Below are positions 15,608-23,315 of a stretch of 64,000 bases of DNA, one piece after another. Every line of letters begins with the position of its first letter. The first letter of the stretch is position 1. The translations under genes were made by a program, and so were the position numbers. The notes beneath the pieces are model-generated. The model ran no database searches, was not told where the DNA came from, and was given only the letters and a program-made list of their open reading frames with translations. This DNA is from Phycisphaerae bacterium (GTDB taxonomy: Bacteria > Planctomycetota > Phycisphaerae > UBA1845 > Fen-1342): assembly GCA_022072445.1 (NCBI GenBank), contig JAJVHV010000001.1:1-64000 (forward strand). Direction: 5' to 3'.

Positions 15608-17383
15608 ATGTTGAAGCGCGGTCAGAAACTCGGCAGCGTGCTCATCGAGCAGGGGTTGATCACCGAGCAGGACCTCGAGCGCGCCCTGCAGGCCCAGAAG
15701 ACCGGGAATCGGCGGCTGGGCGAGACGCTGATCGAGCTGGGCATCGTCACCTCCGACACGCTGGTGAACGCGGTCGGCCGGCAGCTCGGCGTGCGTGGCT
15801 GCACCATCCGCCACGGTCTGGTCGACCCGAAGGCGGTCGCACTGCTTGACGCCGACGAGGCCCGTCGTCTCAAGGTTCTGCCGCTCTTCAAAGTCGAGGA
15901 TCGGCTGACCGCCGCCATGGCTGAGCCGCAGTCGCTGCCGACGATCGACCGGCTGGCGAAGCTCACCGGCTGCAAGATCAACCCGGTGCTCGCGCTGGCC
16001 AGCAACATCGCCGAGTTCCAGGAGAAGTATCGCGGCACGCAGGTCAACGTTCAGTCGTTTCTGACCACGTTGACCGAGAGCAAGGTCGAAGTCGTCGAGA
16101 GCGACACCAGCGCCGACGAGTCATCCGACATCAACCGGCTGGTCGAAGGCAGCCCGATCGTCAACCTGGTCAACCTGGCCATCATGACCGCCATCCGCGA
16201 CAACGCCAGCGACATTCACGTCGAGCCGGAGCGCGGCGGGACGCGCATCCGCTATCGGGTCGACGGCGTGTTACAGGAGCTGATGTCGCCGCCGCACGGC
16301 ATGCACAGCGCGATCGTCTCGCGCATCAAGGTCATTGCCCGCATGGACATCGCCGAACGCCGCCTGCCGCAGGAAGGCCGCGTGCACGTGGTGGCCGAGA
16401 CCCGCAACATCGACCTGCGCATCTCGACGATACCGACGATCCTGGGCGAAAAGGTGGTGCTGCGCATTCTGGACCGTTCGCGCCTCGACGTGAGCCTCGA
16501 GCAGCTCGGACTCGAGGGCGAGCCGCTCGACCGCTTCATGTCCATGCTGCGCAAGCCGCACGGCCTGGTGCTGGTCACCGGCCCGACCGGCAGCGGCAAG
16601 ACCACCACGCTTTACTGCGCCCTCGAGCAGCTTTCCGAGTACGGCCGCAACGTGGTCACGGTCGAAGACCCGGTCGAATACCAGCTCGACGGCGTCAACC
16701 AGATCCAGATCAGCGACGCCATCGGGCTGAGCTTTCCGCGCGCGCTGCGCTCCATCCTGCGCCAGGACCCCGACATCATCCTCGTCGGCGAAATCCGCGA
16801 CCGCGAGACCGCGCAGATCGCCGTTCAGGCCGCCCTCACCGGGCACCTGGTGCTCTCGACGCTGCACACCAACACCAGCCCGGGAGCCGTCGCCCGCCTG
16901 CTCGACATGGGCGTCGAGCCGTACTTGCTGGCTTCGGCATTGAACGGCGTCATCGCGCAGCGGCTCGTCCGCAAGAACTGCCCGCATTGCATCGCTTCCT
17001 ACTACCCGTCGGCCGAGGCCCTGCTCGACGCCGGCCGCCAGGCCGACGCGCGGCGCGTCTATCAGCGCGGCGAGGGGTGCAGCAAGTGCCACGACACGGG
17101 CTTCGCCGGCCGCGTCGGCGTTTACGAAGTCATGCCGCTCGACGACGTCCTCCGGCAGCAGATTCACAACCGCGCCGGCGAGGACGACATCCGCCGTCAC
17201 CTGCTCACGACCAGCTGGCGGCCGCTCCGCGACGAGGGCGTCCGCCTCGCCGATCGCGGGCTCTCGCCGCTGGAGGAAGTGCTGCGCGTCACGCATACCG
17301 AGACCCAGTCACGCGTCCGCGCCGAGGCAGCCGCGGGCACGCCCGCCGCCGCGCGGCCTGAGCGGCAGGAGGTGGCGACGTGA
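15608..17383 (+). CDS. gspE: GspE/PilB-type assembly ATPase with N-terminal MshEN c-di-GMP-binding domain
   Basis: 591 residues from ATG 15608, with GGAG six nt upstream. Residues 7-30 and 36-59 are two 24-residue copies of the MshEN motif: K/R-L-G at the start, Gly at position 10 of each copy, Leu at 17, Gln at 24. They are separated by exactly five residues (KTGNR). This architecture is known to bind c-di-GMP in MshE. The ATPase core has Walker A GPTGSGKTTT (Lys about 331), the Asp box VEDPVEYQ, Walker B IILVGEIRDRETA and the His box HLVLSTLHTN. A zinc tetracysteine site is formed by C458/C461 and C491/C494. It powers pseudopilus or pilus assembly with GspF downstream. The first motif has Lys in place of the usual first Arg. 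Confidence 0.95.
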   Translation: MLKRGQKLGSVLIEQGLITEQDLERALQAQKTGNRRLGETLIELGIVTSDTLVNAVGRQLGVRGCTIRHGLVDPKAVALLDADEARRLKVLPLFKVEDRLTAAMAEPQSLPTIDRLAKLTGCKINPVLALASNIAEFQEKYRGTQVNVQSFLTTLTESKVEVVESDTSADESSDINRLVEGSPIVNLVNLAIMTAIRDNASDIHVEPERGGTRIRYRVDGVLQELMSPPHGMHSAIVSRIKVIARMDIAERRLPQEGRVHVVAETRNIDLRISTIPTILGEKVVLRILDRSRLDVSLEQLGLEGEPLDRFMSMLRKPHGLVLVTGPTGSGKTTTLYCALEQLSEYGRNVVTVEDPVEYQLDGVNQIQISDAIGLSFPRALRSILRQDPDIILVGEIRDRETAQIAVQAALTGHLVLSTLHTNTSPGAVARLLDMGVEPYLLASALNGVIAQRLVRKNCPHCIASYYPSAEALLDAGRQADARRVYQRGEGCSKCHDTGFAGRVGVYEVMPLDDVLRQQIHNRAGEDDIRRHLLTTSWRPLRDEGVRLADRGLSPLEEVLRVTHTETQSRVRAEAAAGTPAAARPERQEVAT

Positions 17384-18609
17384 ACTTCGTCTACAGCGCG
17401 ATGGACGCGCGCGGCCGCAGCGTCTGCGACGAAATCGAGTCGGCCAGCGCGGTCGAGGCGCAGCGCGCCCTGGCCGACCGCGGCCTCTTCATCCTCAGCC
17501 TCAACGAAGCGTCGCCGACGCGGAAGTCTCCGGCTCGCGGCCGGCGTTCGGGCAGGCGGGGCGGCTTCTGGTCCGCCGGCGCGCGCCAGGCCAGCGCGGC
17601 TGGTTTCGCCCGCATGATGAGCATGATGCTCGAGGCCGGTGCTCCGGTCGTCACCGCGATCGAAGCGGCCCTCAAGCAGATTCGCTCCGCTCAATGGCGC
17701 ACCGTGCTGACCGGCGTGCGCGACGACGTGGCCGGCGGAGCGTCGCTCGCTCAGGCCGTGGCGCGCCATCCCGCGCACTTCTCACCCATGGCCTGCTGCA
17801 TCATTGCCGCCGGCGAAACCACGGCAACCCTGACCGAAGCCTTCCGCCGCCTCACCACCATGCTCGAAGCCCGGGCCCGCACGCGCGCCAACATCATCAG
17901 CGCTCTGGCTTATCCCGTGATGCTTATGCTGCTGTCGGTCGGCGTGCTCGTGACGCTGAGCGTCTTCGTCCTGCCGAAATTCGCCGCGCTGTTCGCCTCC
18001 CTTAACGCCAAGTTGCCGACGCTCACCCGCGCGTTGCTCGGCGTCGCCGCGTCCTTTCAGTACTGGATCGCGCCGGTCGGCGGCGGGCTGGCCGCCGGCC
18101 TCACGATGCTGGTGCTTTGGGCGCGTTCGGCCTCGGGCCGGCGAACCATCGGCGAGACCGCCGTCCGTTTACCTGTCCTGGGCCGCGTCATCGCGAATTT
18201 CGAGCTGGCGCGCATCCTGCGCGTCTGGAGCACGATGCTCAAGAGCCGCGTGCCGATGCTCGACGCCATTCAGGAGCTCAACGGCGTGACGAGCAGCCCG
18301 GCGTTCGTCCGTCTGCTGCGGCAGATCGAAGAAGCCGTCACGCAGGGGCGGTTGGCCACGGCCGTCCTCGCCGCCTCGCCACTCATGCCGCCGACCATCG
18401 CCGCGGCGCTTACGACCGGCGAGGAGAGCGGCCGCCTGGCTGAATCGATGGAGTTCGTCGCCGGCTGGATGGAGGAGCAGAATCAGCAGACCATTGCGAC
18501 GATGGCGCGCCTGCTCGAGCCGTTGATCCTCGTTGTTCTCGGACTTGTCATCGGCGCGGTCTGCATCGCGCTGTTTCTGCCCCTTTTCGACATCGCGACG
18601 GCGGCCTGA
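17380..18609 (+). CDS. gspF: GspF/PilC-type inner-membrane platform protein
   Basis: 409 residues from GTG 17380, overlapping the gspE stop (GTGA). The N-terminus NFVYSAMDARGRSVCDEIE is the usual GspF opening. Two homologous T2SSF helical domains follow (about 70-190 and 270-390), each followed by membrane helices; the first repeat contains FARMMSMMLEAGAPV and the second ARILRVWSTMLKSRVPMLD. The last helix is VLGLVIGAVCIALFLPLF. It forms the platform rotated by the ATPase during pseudopilin insertion. Confidence 0.95.
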   Translation: MNFVYSAMDARGRSVCDEIESASAVEAQRALADRGLFILSLNEASPTRKSPARGRRSGRRGGFWSAGARQASAAGFARMMSMMLEAGAPVVTAIEAALKQIRSAQWRTVLTGVRDDVAGGASLAQAVARHPAHFSPMACCIIAAGETTATLTEAFRRLTTMLEARARTRANIISALAYPVMLMLLSVGVLVTLSVFVLPKFAALFASLNAKLPTLTRALLGVAASFQYWIAPVGGGLAAGLTMLVLWARSASGRRTIGETAVRLPVLGRVIANFELARILRVWSTMLKSRVPMLDAIQELNGVTSSPAFVRLLRQIEEAVTQGRLATAVLAASPLMPPTIAAALTTGEESGRLAESMEFVAGWMEEQNQQTIATMARLLEPLILVVLGLVIGAVCIALFLPLFDIATAA

Positions 18610-18611
18610 CC

Positions 18612-19685
18612 ATGGCATCCCATCGTCGATTCTCCGACATCGCACTCGACATCGGCCCGGCCAGCATCGCCTGGTGTCAATTTCGCCGAACCGCGGCCGG
18701 CCGCGTGCCGCATTGCTGCGGCGCTGTCTTCGACGGCTTGCGGCAGCGGCCGGAGGCTGACCTGACCAGCGGCCGGCTGCTGGGACGCGTCGCCCGGGTG
18801 GCTGAGCAGTCGCGGTTTCGCGGCCGCTCGGTCGCGATCGCGCTGAAGCCGCCCGACGTGGCGTTCATCCCCATGACCGTTCCGGCCGCGCTGCTCGAAG
18901 GGCCGGCCGCGCAGCGCCTGACCGCGATGCGCTTCGAGGCGGCCCGTGAGATGCAGACCGATGCGAACAGCCTGCTGCTGGACACGCTGCCGCTTCCGCC
19001 CGGTAACCGCAATGGTCAAAACACCATGATCGTCGCCGCGCCGCGGGACGTCGTCGCGCGCTGGTCGGGCCTGCTGGAGTCCGTCGACCTCGATCTTGCC
19101 ACCGTCGATACGGCACCGCTCGCCATGCTGCGCGCCGCGGCGGTCGGCAAGACGATCGAGCCCAACGCCTTGTGGGGCGTGGTCGACATCGGATTCTCGA
19201 GCTCTGTCGTCGCCCTGGCGATCGGCCACGCGATGGTCTACGTCCGACTGATGGCCGAGGCCGGCGACGCCGCGACCAGCGCCATCGCCCAGACGCTGAA
19301 CGTCGACTATGGTCCCGCCGAAATCGTCAAGACGCGCTTCGCCGCGGCGGACCGCTTGCCCGAGCCCGCCGGCGATTCCGTCGCGCCGCACGAAGACCCA
19401 CGCGCCGCCGCGATGATCCGCACGCACTTCGAGCTGATCGCCAGCGAGGTCTCGCGGGCCTTTGCCTACGCCCTGGAAAGCTACGACAACGTCGTCGCCA
19501 CGGCGCTGTACCTCACGGGCGGCGGGTCCGAAGCACGCGAGGCCTGCGAGGTGTTTGCGCATACGCTCGGCATCCCTGTCAGTCGCATCGAGCCGCCGCG
19601 CTCCAGCGCCGACCGCGCTTTGTCCGACGCCGAGCTTCGCCGCGCCGCGGTCGCCTACGGTCTGGCTCTTGGAGATCGGGCATGA
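18612..19685 (+). CDS. pilM: PilM/GspL-type actin-like assembly protein
   Basis: 357 residues from ATG 18612, 2 nt after gspF. It begins with an actin-fold phosphate-1-like segment (IALDIGPASIAW). A second phosphate loop-like segment, GVVDIGFSSSVVAL, lies near residue 190, and the adenosine motif is LYLTGGGSEA near 300. In type IV pilus systems PilM is a cytoplasmic ring protein binding the N-terminal tail of PilN. Its stop overlaps the start of the PilN-like gene (ATGA). Sequence match is to the general family, so GspL-like naming is equally valid. Confidence 0.85.
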   Translation: MASHRRFSDIALDIGPASIAWCQFRRTAAGRVPHCCGAVFDGLRQRPEADLTSGRLLGRVARVAEQSRFRGRSVAIALKPPDVAFIPMTVPAALLEGPAAQRLTAMRFEAAREMQTDANSLLLDTLPLPPGNRNGQNTMIVAAPRDVVARWSGLLESVDLDLATVDTAPLAMLRAAAVGKTIEPNALWGVVDIGFSSSVVALAIGHAMVYVRLMAEAGDAATSAIAQTLNVDYGPAEIVKTRFAAADRLPEPAGDSVAPHEDPRAAAMIRTHFELIASEVSRAFAYALESYDNVVATALYLTGGGSEAREACEVFAHTLGIPVSRIEPPRSSADRALSDAELRRAAVAYGLALGDRA

Positions 19686-20350
19686 GCGCGATCGCCAACC
19701 TGAACCTGATGCCCAGCGAGCTGCGTGCGGGCCGGATTCAGCGCGCCCGCCGGCAGCGCTGGGCCGTCGTCATCGTGCTGACGATGCTGGTCGCATTGCT
19801 GTCGATGCAGTGGTCCGCCCAGCAGGGCGAAGCCGTCCGCCAGGCGCGCGCCGTGCTCGACCACGTCGCCGGCCGGCAGCGCACCGAATACACCCTCCGC
19901 CGCGAACTTGACCACCGCGCCGCGCAGCTCGCAAGCGACTCGGCCGCGCTGCTGGAGATTTGCGCCGGCGAAGCGTGGGCCGAACGCCTGGCGCGCCTCG
20001 CCCGTATGACGCCAGTCACCATCAGCCTGACGCGTCTGGCCCTCACCAACCCGACGCCCGCTGCCGCCGGCGCCGTGCCGCCGCCTTCGCAGGCCGCCAA
20101 GCGTGCCGCCGAGCCCCGCGCCACCACCGCCGCGCCGTCGCCGCAGGAGCGCGTGATCGAGATCGAGGGCGACGCGGCCGATTACCGCGACATCGCACTC
20201 TTTGCCCGCCGGCTCGAAGACAGCGGCCTGTTCAGCGCCGTCAGTCTCACGCGTTCGACGCGCAGCCGCGACGATCAGACACACCTCTACAGTTTCTCGT
20301 TTCAGTGCCGCCTCGCCGCGGACAAACAGCCAGCAGAAGAGGGCACCTGA
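19682..20350 (+). CDS. pilN: PilN-like alignment-complex protein
   Basis: 222 residues from ATG 19682. The N-terminus SAIANLNLMPSELR matches the short cytoplasmic peptide (NLLP-like) by which PilN binds PilM. One membrane helix follows (WAVVIVLTMLVALLSMQW, about 22-40), then a periplasmic coiled coil and a small alpha/beta domain. An Ala/Pro-rich linker lies at about 118-150. It is single-pass and likely dimerises with the PilO-like product. It overlaps both neighbours by 1-4 nt. Confidence 0.82.
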   Translation: MSAIANLNLMPSELRAGRIQRARRQRWAVVIVLTMLVALLSMQWSAQQGEAVRQARAVLDHVAGRQRTEYTLRRELDHRAAQLASDSAALLEICAGEAWAERLARLARMTPVTISLTRLALTNPTPAAAGAVPPPSQAAKRAAEPRATTAAPSPQERVIEIEGDAADYRDIALFARRLEDSGLFSAVSLTRSTRSRDDQTHLYSFSFQCRLAADKQPAEEGT

Positions 20351-20913
20351 TGTTGCGCCGCGCGCTCGTGACTCCGACCGACCTGCTTGGCGGCACCATC
20401 GTCGCCGGCCTGATGGCCCTGACCGGCGCCGTCCTCGCCGCACCGCTGATCGGCATTTCCGGCGAGTTGGCCGCCGTCGTCCGTGACGTCGGCGAAACCC
20501 ATCGCGATCTGGAACACCTCGCCGCGCAGAACGCTTCCACCCGCACGGCGATCGCGCAGTCCGCCGAGCTCCTGTCGCACGAATATCAGCGCTCGCAGCT
20601 CAACATCGGCCAGTATCTCGCGGAAGTGTCCGAGGCCTGCCGGGCGCGCGGCGTGAACATCGTCGACTTCCAGCCCGTTGAGCGCCCCGCCGATGGTGCC
20701 CACCGCTCGTGGGACATCCACATCACGGCGACCGGCGCGTTTCCGGCGTTCGTCGAGGCACTGGCGGCGATCGAGGTTATCAGCCCGTACGCGGCCCTGC
20801 GCGAGCTGGCCGTCACGGCCACGCCCGATCAACCCAGTCCGACGCGCATCAGTTGGACCATCCGTGTGACGTGGGCTGCCGCGCCCAGCGCGAAAACGGA
20901 GACCAGGCCATGA
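20350..20913 (+). CDS. pilO: PilO-like alignment-complex protein
   Basis: 187 residues from ATG 20350, sharing one base with the previous stop. One membrane helix (about 12-35), a coiled coil (about 36-75) and a ferredoxin-like periplasmic domain (about 85-180) match the PilO/GspM layout. Sequence identity to named members is not obvious by eye, so the call leans on position between PilN-like and PilP-like genes. Confidence 0.78.
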   Translation: MLRRALVTPTDLLGGTIVAGLMALTGAVLAAPLIGISGELAAVVRDVGETHRDLEHLAAQNASTRTAIAQSAELLSHEYQRSQLNIGQYLAEVSEACRARGVNIVDFQPVERPADGAHRSWDIHITATGAFPAFVEALAAIEVISPYAALRELAVTATPDQPSPTRISWTIRVTWAAAPSAKTETRP

Positions 20914-21425
20914 AGCTGACCCGCCGGCAGCGCTGGTGGCTTTGCGGCCTGGTCGTCGCGCTGATCGCGATGGCGATGGACCGCCTGCTGCTGCCGCGCC
21001 CCGCGGCCGCCACCGCCCGCCCGGCGCCATCGCCCACTTCGCGCCCCAGCGCCGCCACACCCAACATCGCCGCGCTAGACGCCGCTATCGCCGAGCTGGG
21101 CCGGGTGCTTTCCGCTGATCCGACCCGCGTTGAGCCCTCGCCGCCCGACGTCTTCGCCCGCACGCGTGCCGCCGCCGCCGTCCTGGCCGACGCGCCGCCG
21201 CCGCAGCCCGCGCCGACCCGCGCCGACGAGTTCGCCGCGCGCTATCGGCTGGCCGCGACCATCACGGGCGCCGCCCCGGCCGCCGTGATCGGACGCCGCG
21301 TTATCCGCATCGGCGAGACTATTGAGACTTTCACGCTCCGGGCCGTCGGCGACGGCTGGGCCGAATTTGTATCAGACGATGGCTCCGTGCGGCTCGAAGT
21401 CCCGCGCCGCACGTCGCAAAACTGA
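20910..21425 (+). CDS. PilP/GspC-like single-pass protein
   Basis: 171 residues from ATG 20910, overlapping the previous stop (ATGA). A basic start (MKLTRRQRW) and one membrane helix (about 10-27) are followed by a long Ala/Pro linker and a small C-terminal beta domain (YRLAATITGAAPAAVIGRR, then VRLEVPRR). That small beta domain after a disordered linker is the layout of PilP and of the HR domain of GspC, which contact the secretin. No secretin gene is in the window, so its partner is elsewhere. Confidence 0.65.
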   Translation: MKLTRRQRWWLCGLVVALIAMAMDRLLLPRPAAATARPAPSPTSRPSAATPNIAALDAAIAELGRVLSADPTRVEPSPPDVFARTRAAAAVLADAPPPQPAPTRADEFAARYRLAATITGAAPAAVIGRRVIRIGETIETFTLRAVGDGWAEFVSDDGSVRLEVPRRTSQN

Positions 21426-21525
21426 CTTGGCAAAGTCGCGGGAAGAATCAAACGATACTACTGGTGCCGAGTGTCGGCTGTGCTCGCCGCGCTTACACCG
21501 TCGGCAACTTGGGGAGACAGGGACC

Positions 21526-22059
21526 ATGACGGTTTCTCGGACGCGACATCGCAGTGGCTTTACGCTGGTCGAAATGATCATCGTTGTGGTGATCGTCGGC
21601 ATCCTGGCCGCGATCGCCATCCCGCGGCTCAGCCGCGGCGCATCGGGTGCGAGCGACTCCGGCGTCCGCGGCAACCTGGCCGTGCTCCGGAACGCGATCG
21701 AACTCTACTACTACGAGCACGGCGAGTATCCCGGAAAGAACGGCGACGGCACGAACGCCGCCGGCACCCAGGCGGCGCTCGTCGCGCAGTTGACGAAGTA
21801 CACTGACGCCGACGGCGTCGTGAGCGACACGCGCACGGACGTGTACCGCTATGGTCCGTATCTGCGCAAGGGCGTACCGCCCTGCCCGGTCTCGCCGCGG
21901 CTCGGCAAGAATGGCGTGGAGATGGTCACGGGTGCGACGGTGCCGGCGTACACGGCGTCGGCCGCGGATGCGGGCTGGGTCTATAACAGCGACACGGGCG
22001 ACATCTGTGTGAATTCGAGCGAGACCGACTCCGACAGCGTGCAGTACGACGCATACTAA
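21526..22059 (+). CDS. gspG: Major pseudopilin, GspG-type
   Basis: 177 residues from ATG 21526 with GGAG upstream. The prepilin leader ends HRSG and the mature chain starts FTLVEMIIVVVIVGILAAIA, with Glu at +5 intact. The globular part has the GspG-type segment IELYYYEHGEYPGK and ends GWVYNSDTGDICVN, the place where GspG proteins bind calcium. It is preceded by a 100-nt spacer, the longest gap in the operon, and followed by a terminator-like hairpin. Both fit separate, high-level expression of the major subunit. Confidence 0.92.
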   Translation: MTVSRTRHRSGFTLVEMIIVVVIVGILAAIAIPRLSRGASGASDSGVRGNLAVLRNAIELYYYEHGEYPGKNGDGTNAAGTQAALVAQLTKYTDADGVVSDTRTDVYRYGPYLRKGVPPCPVSPRLGKNGVEMVTGATVPAYTASAADAGWVYNSDTGDICVNSSETDSDSVQYDAY

Positions 22060-22104
22060 TTGCCCCGGACCTGCCGGGGTCGTCAACAGAACGACGTTTC
22101 GAGC

Positions 22105-22141
22105 TGGCCTGGTGCGCGGTATTCCCGCACCAGGCCATTTT
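22105..22141 (+). terminator. Intrinsic-terminator-like hairpin after the major pseudopilin
   Basis: TGGCCTGGTGCG at 22105-22116 pairs perfectly with CGCACCAGGCCA at 22126-22137 across a 9-nt loop, followed at once by TTTT (22138-22141). A smaller stem CCCCGG-acctg-CCGGGG is just upstream (22064-22080). A GAGG for the next gene starts at 22142, so readthrough is compatible with translation. Confidence 0.6.
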
Positions 22142-22152
22142 GAGGTCTGGGT

Positions 22153-22764
22153 GTGATCGCTTTTCGGTCAGCTCGGCAAAACGCGCGACGCCGCAGCCAT
22201 CAGCGGCGAGCATTCTCGTTGTTCGAGATGGTCGTCGCCGTCATGATTATCGGCATTCTGTCGTCGATCGCGATTCCGCGCTTGTCGCGCGGCGGCTACG
22301 ACGCCAACGCCGCCGCCATGCGCCAGAATCTCGCCATTCTGAGCAGTGCCATGGAGCTGTACTCGGTCGAGCATGCCGGCCGGTATCCGGCGGCGCGCGG
22401 CGACGGGGTGTTTCCGGCGCACACGGAGGGGGCGTTTCTGGCGCAACTGACGCAGTACTCGGACGTGGGCGGTGCGACCGCCGCGGCGCGCAGCTCGGCC
22501 AAGCGATTCGGACCCTATCTGCTCAACGGTGTTCCGCCGCTGACGGTTGGCGACAAGGCGGGGAGCGACGAGGTGAAAGTGGTGACCGGCGCGACGCCGG
22601 TGGCTTACGACGGCGCGAGCCCGGCGGGGTGGGTCTACAGCGACGTGAGCGGCGAGATCATTCCGAACATCCCGAACGGCCAGGACAACGCGGTAATTCA
22701 GCAGGACGCCATCAGCGCGGACTGGGCCAACGGCAAGGGTGTCGGAAAGCTGGTGAGCCAGTGA
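22153..22764 (+). CDS. Second GspG-like pseudopilin
   Basis: 203 residues from GTG 22153, with GAGG seven nt upstream. The prepilin segment is RRAFSLFEMVVAVMIIGILS; Glu +5 is present, but the residue before the cut is Ala, not Gly. The rest parallels the first pseudopilin (MELYSVEHAGRYP, FGPYLLNGVPP, GWVYSDVSGEI), so the two arose by duplication. It lies downstream of the hairpin and overlaps the next gene by 4 nt (GTGA). Confidence 0.88.
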   Translation: MIAFRSARQNARRRSHQRRAFSLFEMVVAVMIIGILSSIAIPRLSRGGYDANAAAMRQNLAILSSAMELYSVEHAGRYPAARGDGVFPAHTEGAFLAQLTQYSDVGGATAAARSSAKRFGPYLLNGVPPLTVGDKAGSDEVKVVTGATPVAYDGASPAGWVYSDVSGEIIPNIPNGQDNAVIQQDAISADWANGKGVGKLVSQ

Positions 22765-23315
22765 GCCGCATTGACGAGCGGCGTGGGAGCGAGGTCGGGC
22801 GCGCCGCGCGGGCGCGGCGCGGGCGTTGTCGCCAGCACTGGACCAAGCGGGCGGGGTTCACGCTGTTCGAGCTGATCGTGGTGGTCGTGGTGGTGGCGAT
22901 TATCAGTGCGTTGGCGCTGCCGCAGTTCGGCGGCGCGTCGGACCGGCAGCGCACGGCGGGCGCGGCGCAGCGCGTCGCCGCCGACATTGCGCTGGCGGCG
23001 CGACACGCGCGCGTGACCGGCACCACTGTCAGCGTCGTGTTCTCGGGCGGCGGCTCGTACAAGATTCCGGGCCTGCCGCACCTCGACCGCTCGGCGGCCG
23101 AGTATGCCGTGTCGCTTTCGGCCGAGCCGCATGTCGTCACGTTCAAGACGGTCGACTTCGGCGGCGACACGACGCTGAAATTCGACGGATACGGCTCGCC
23201 CGACAGCGGCGGGCTGCTGGTGCTGGCGGCGGGCAACAGCGTTCACTCGGTGACGGTTGACGCGTCGAGCGGGGTGGCGACGGTGGTGGAAGGTCTGGTG
23301 GCGCTGGAGAAGTGA
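22761..23315 (+). CDS. Minor pseudopilin, GspH-like
   Basis: 184 residues from GTG 22761. A long basic leader (about 33 residues, Arg-rich) precedes G|FTLFELIVVVVVVAIISALA with Glu +5. The C-terminal beta-rich domain (VVFSGGGSYKIPGL, KFDGYGSPDSGG) resembles GspH/FimT minor pseudopilins. The next start follows directly after its stop. Confidence 0.82.
   Translation: MSRIDERRGSEVGRAARARRGRCRQHWTKRAGFTLFELIVVVVVVAIISALALPQFGGASDRQRTAGAAQRVAADIALAARHARVTGTTVSVVFSGGGSYKIPGLPHLDRSAAEYAVSLSAEPHVVTFKTVDFGGDTTLKFDGYGSPDSGGLLVLAAGNSVHSVTVDASSGVATVVEGLVALEK

Noticed and set aside
21426-21525. Sigma-70 promoter before gspG
   Set aside because: TTGGCA at the start of the gap has no -10 box at acceptable spacing.
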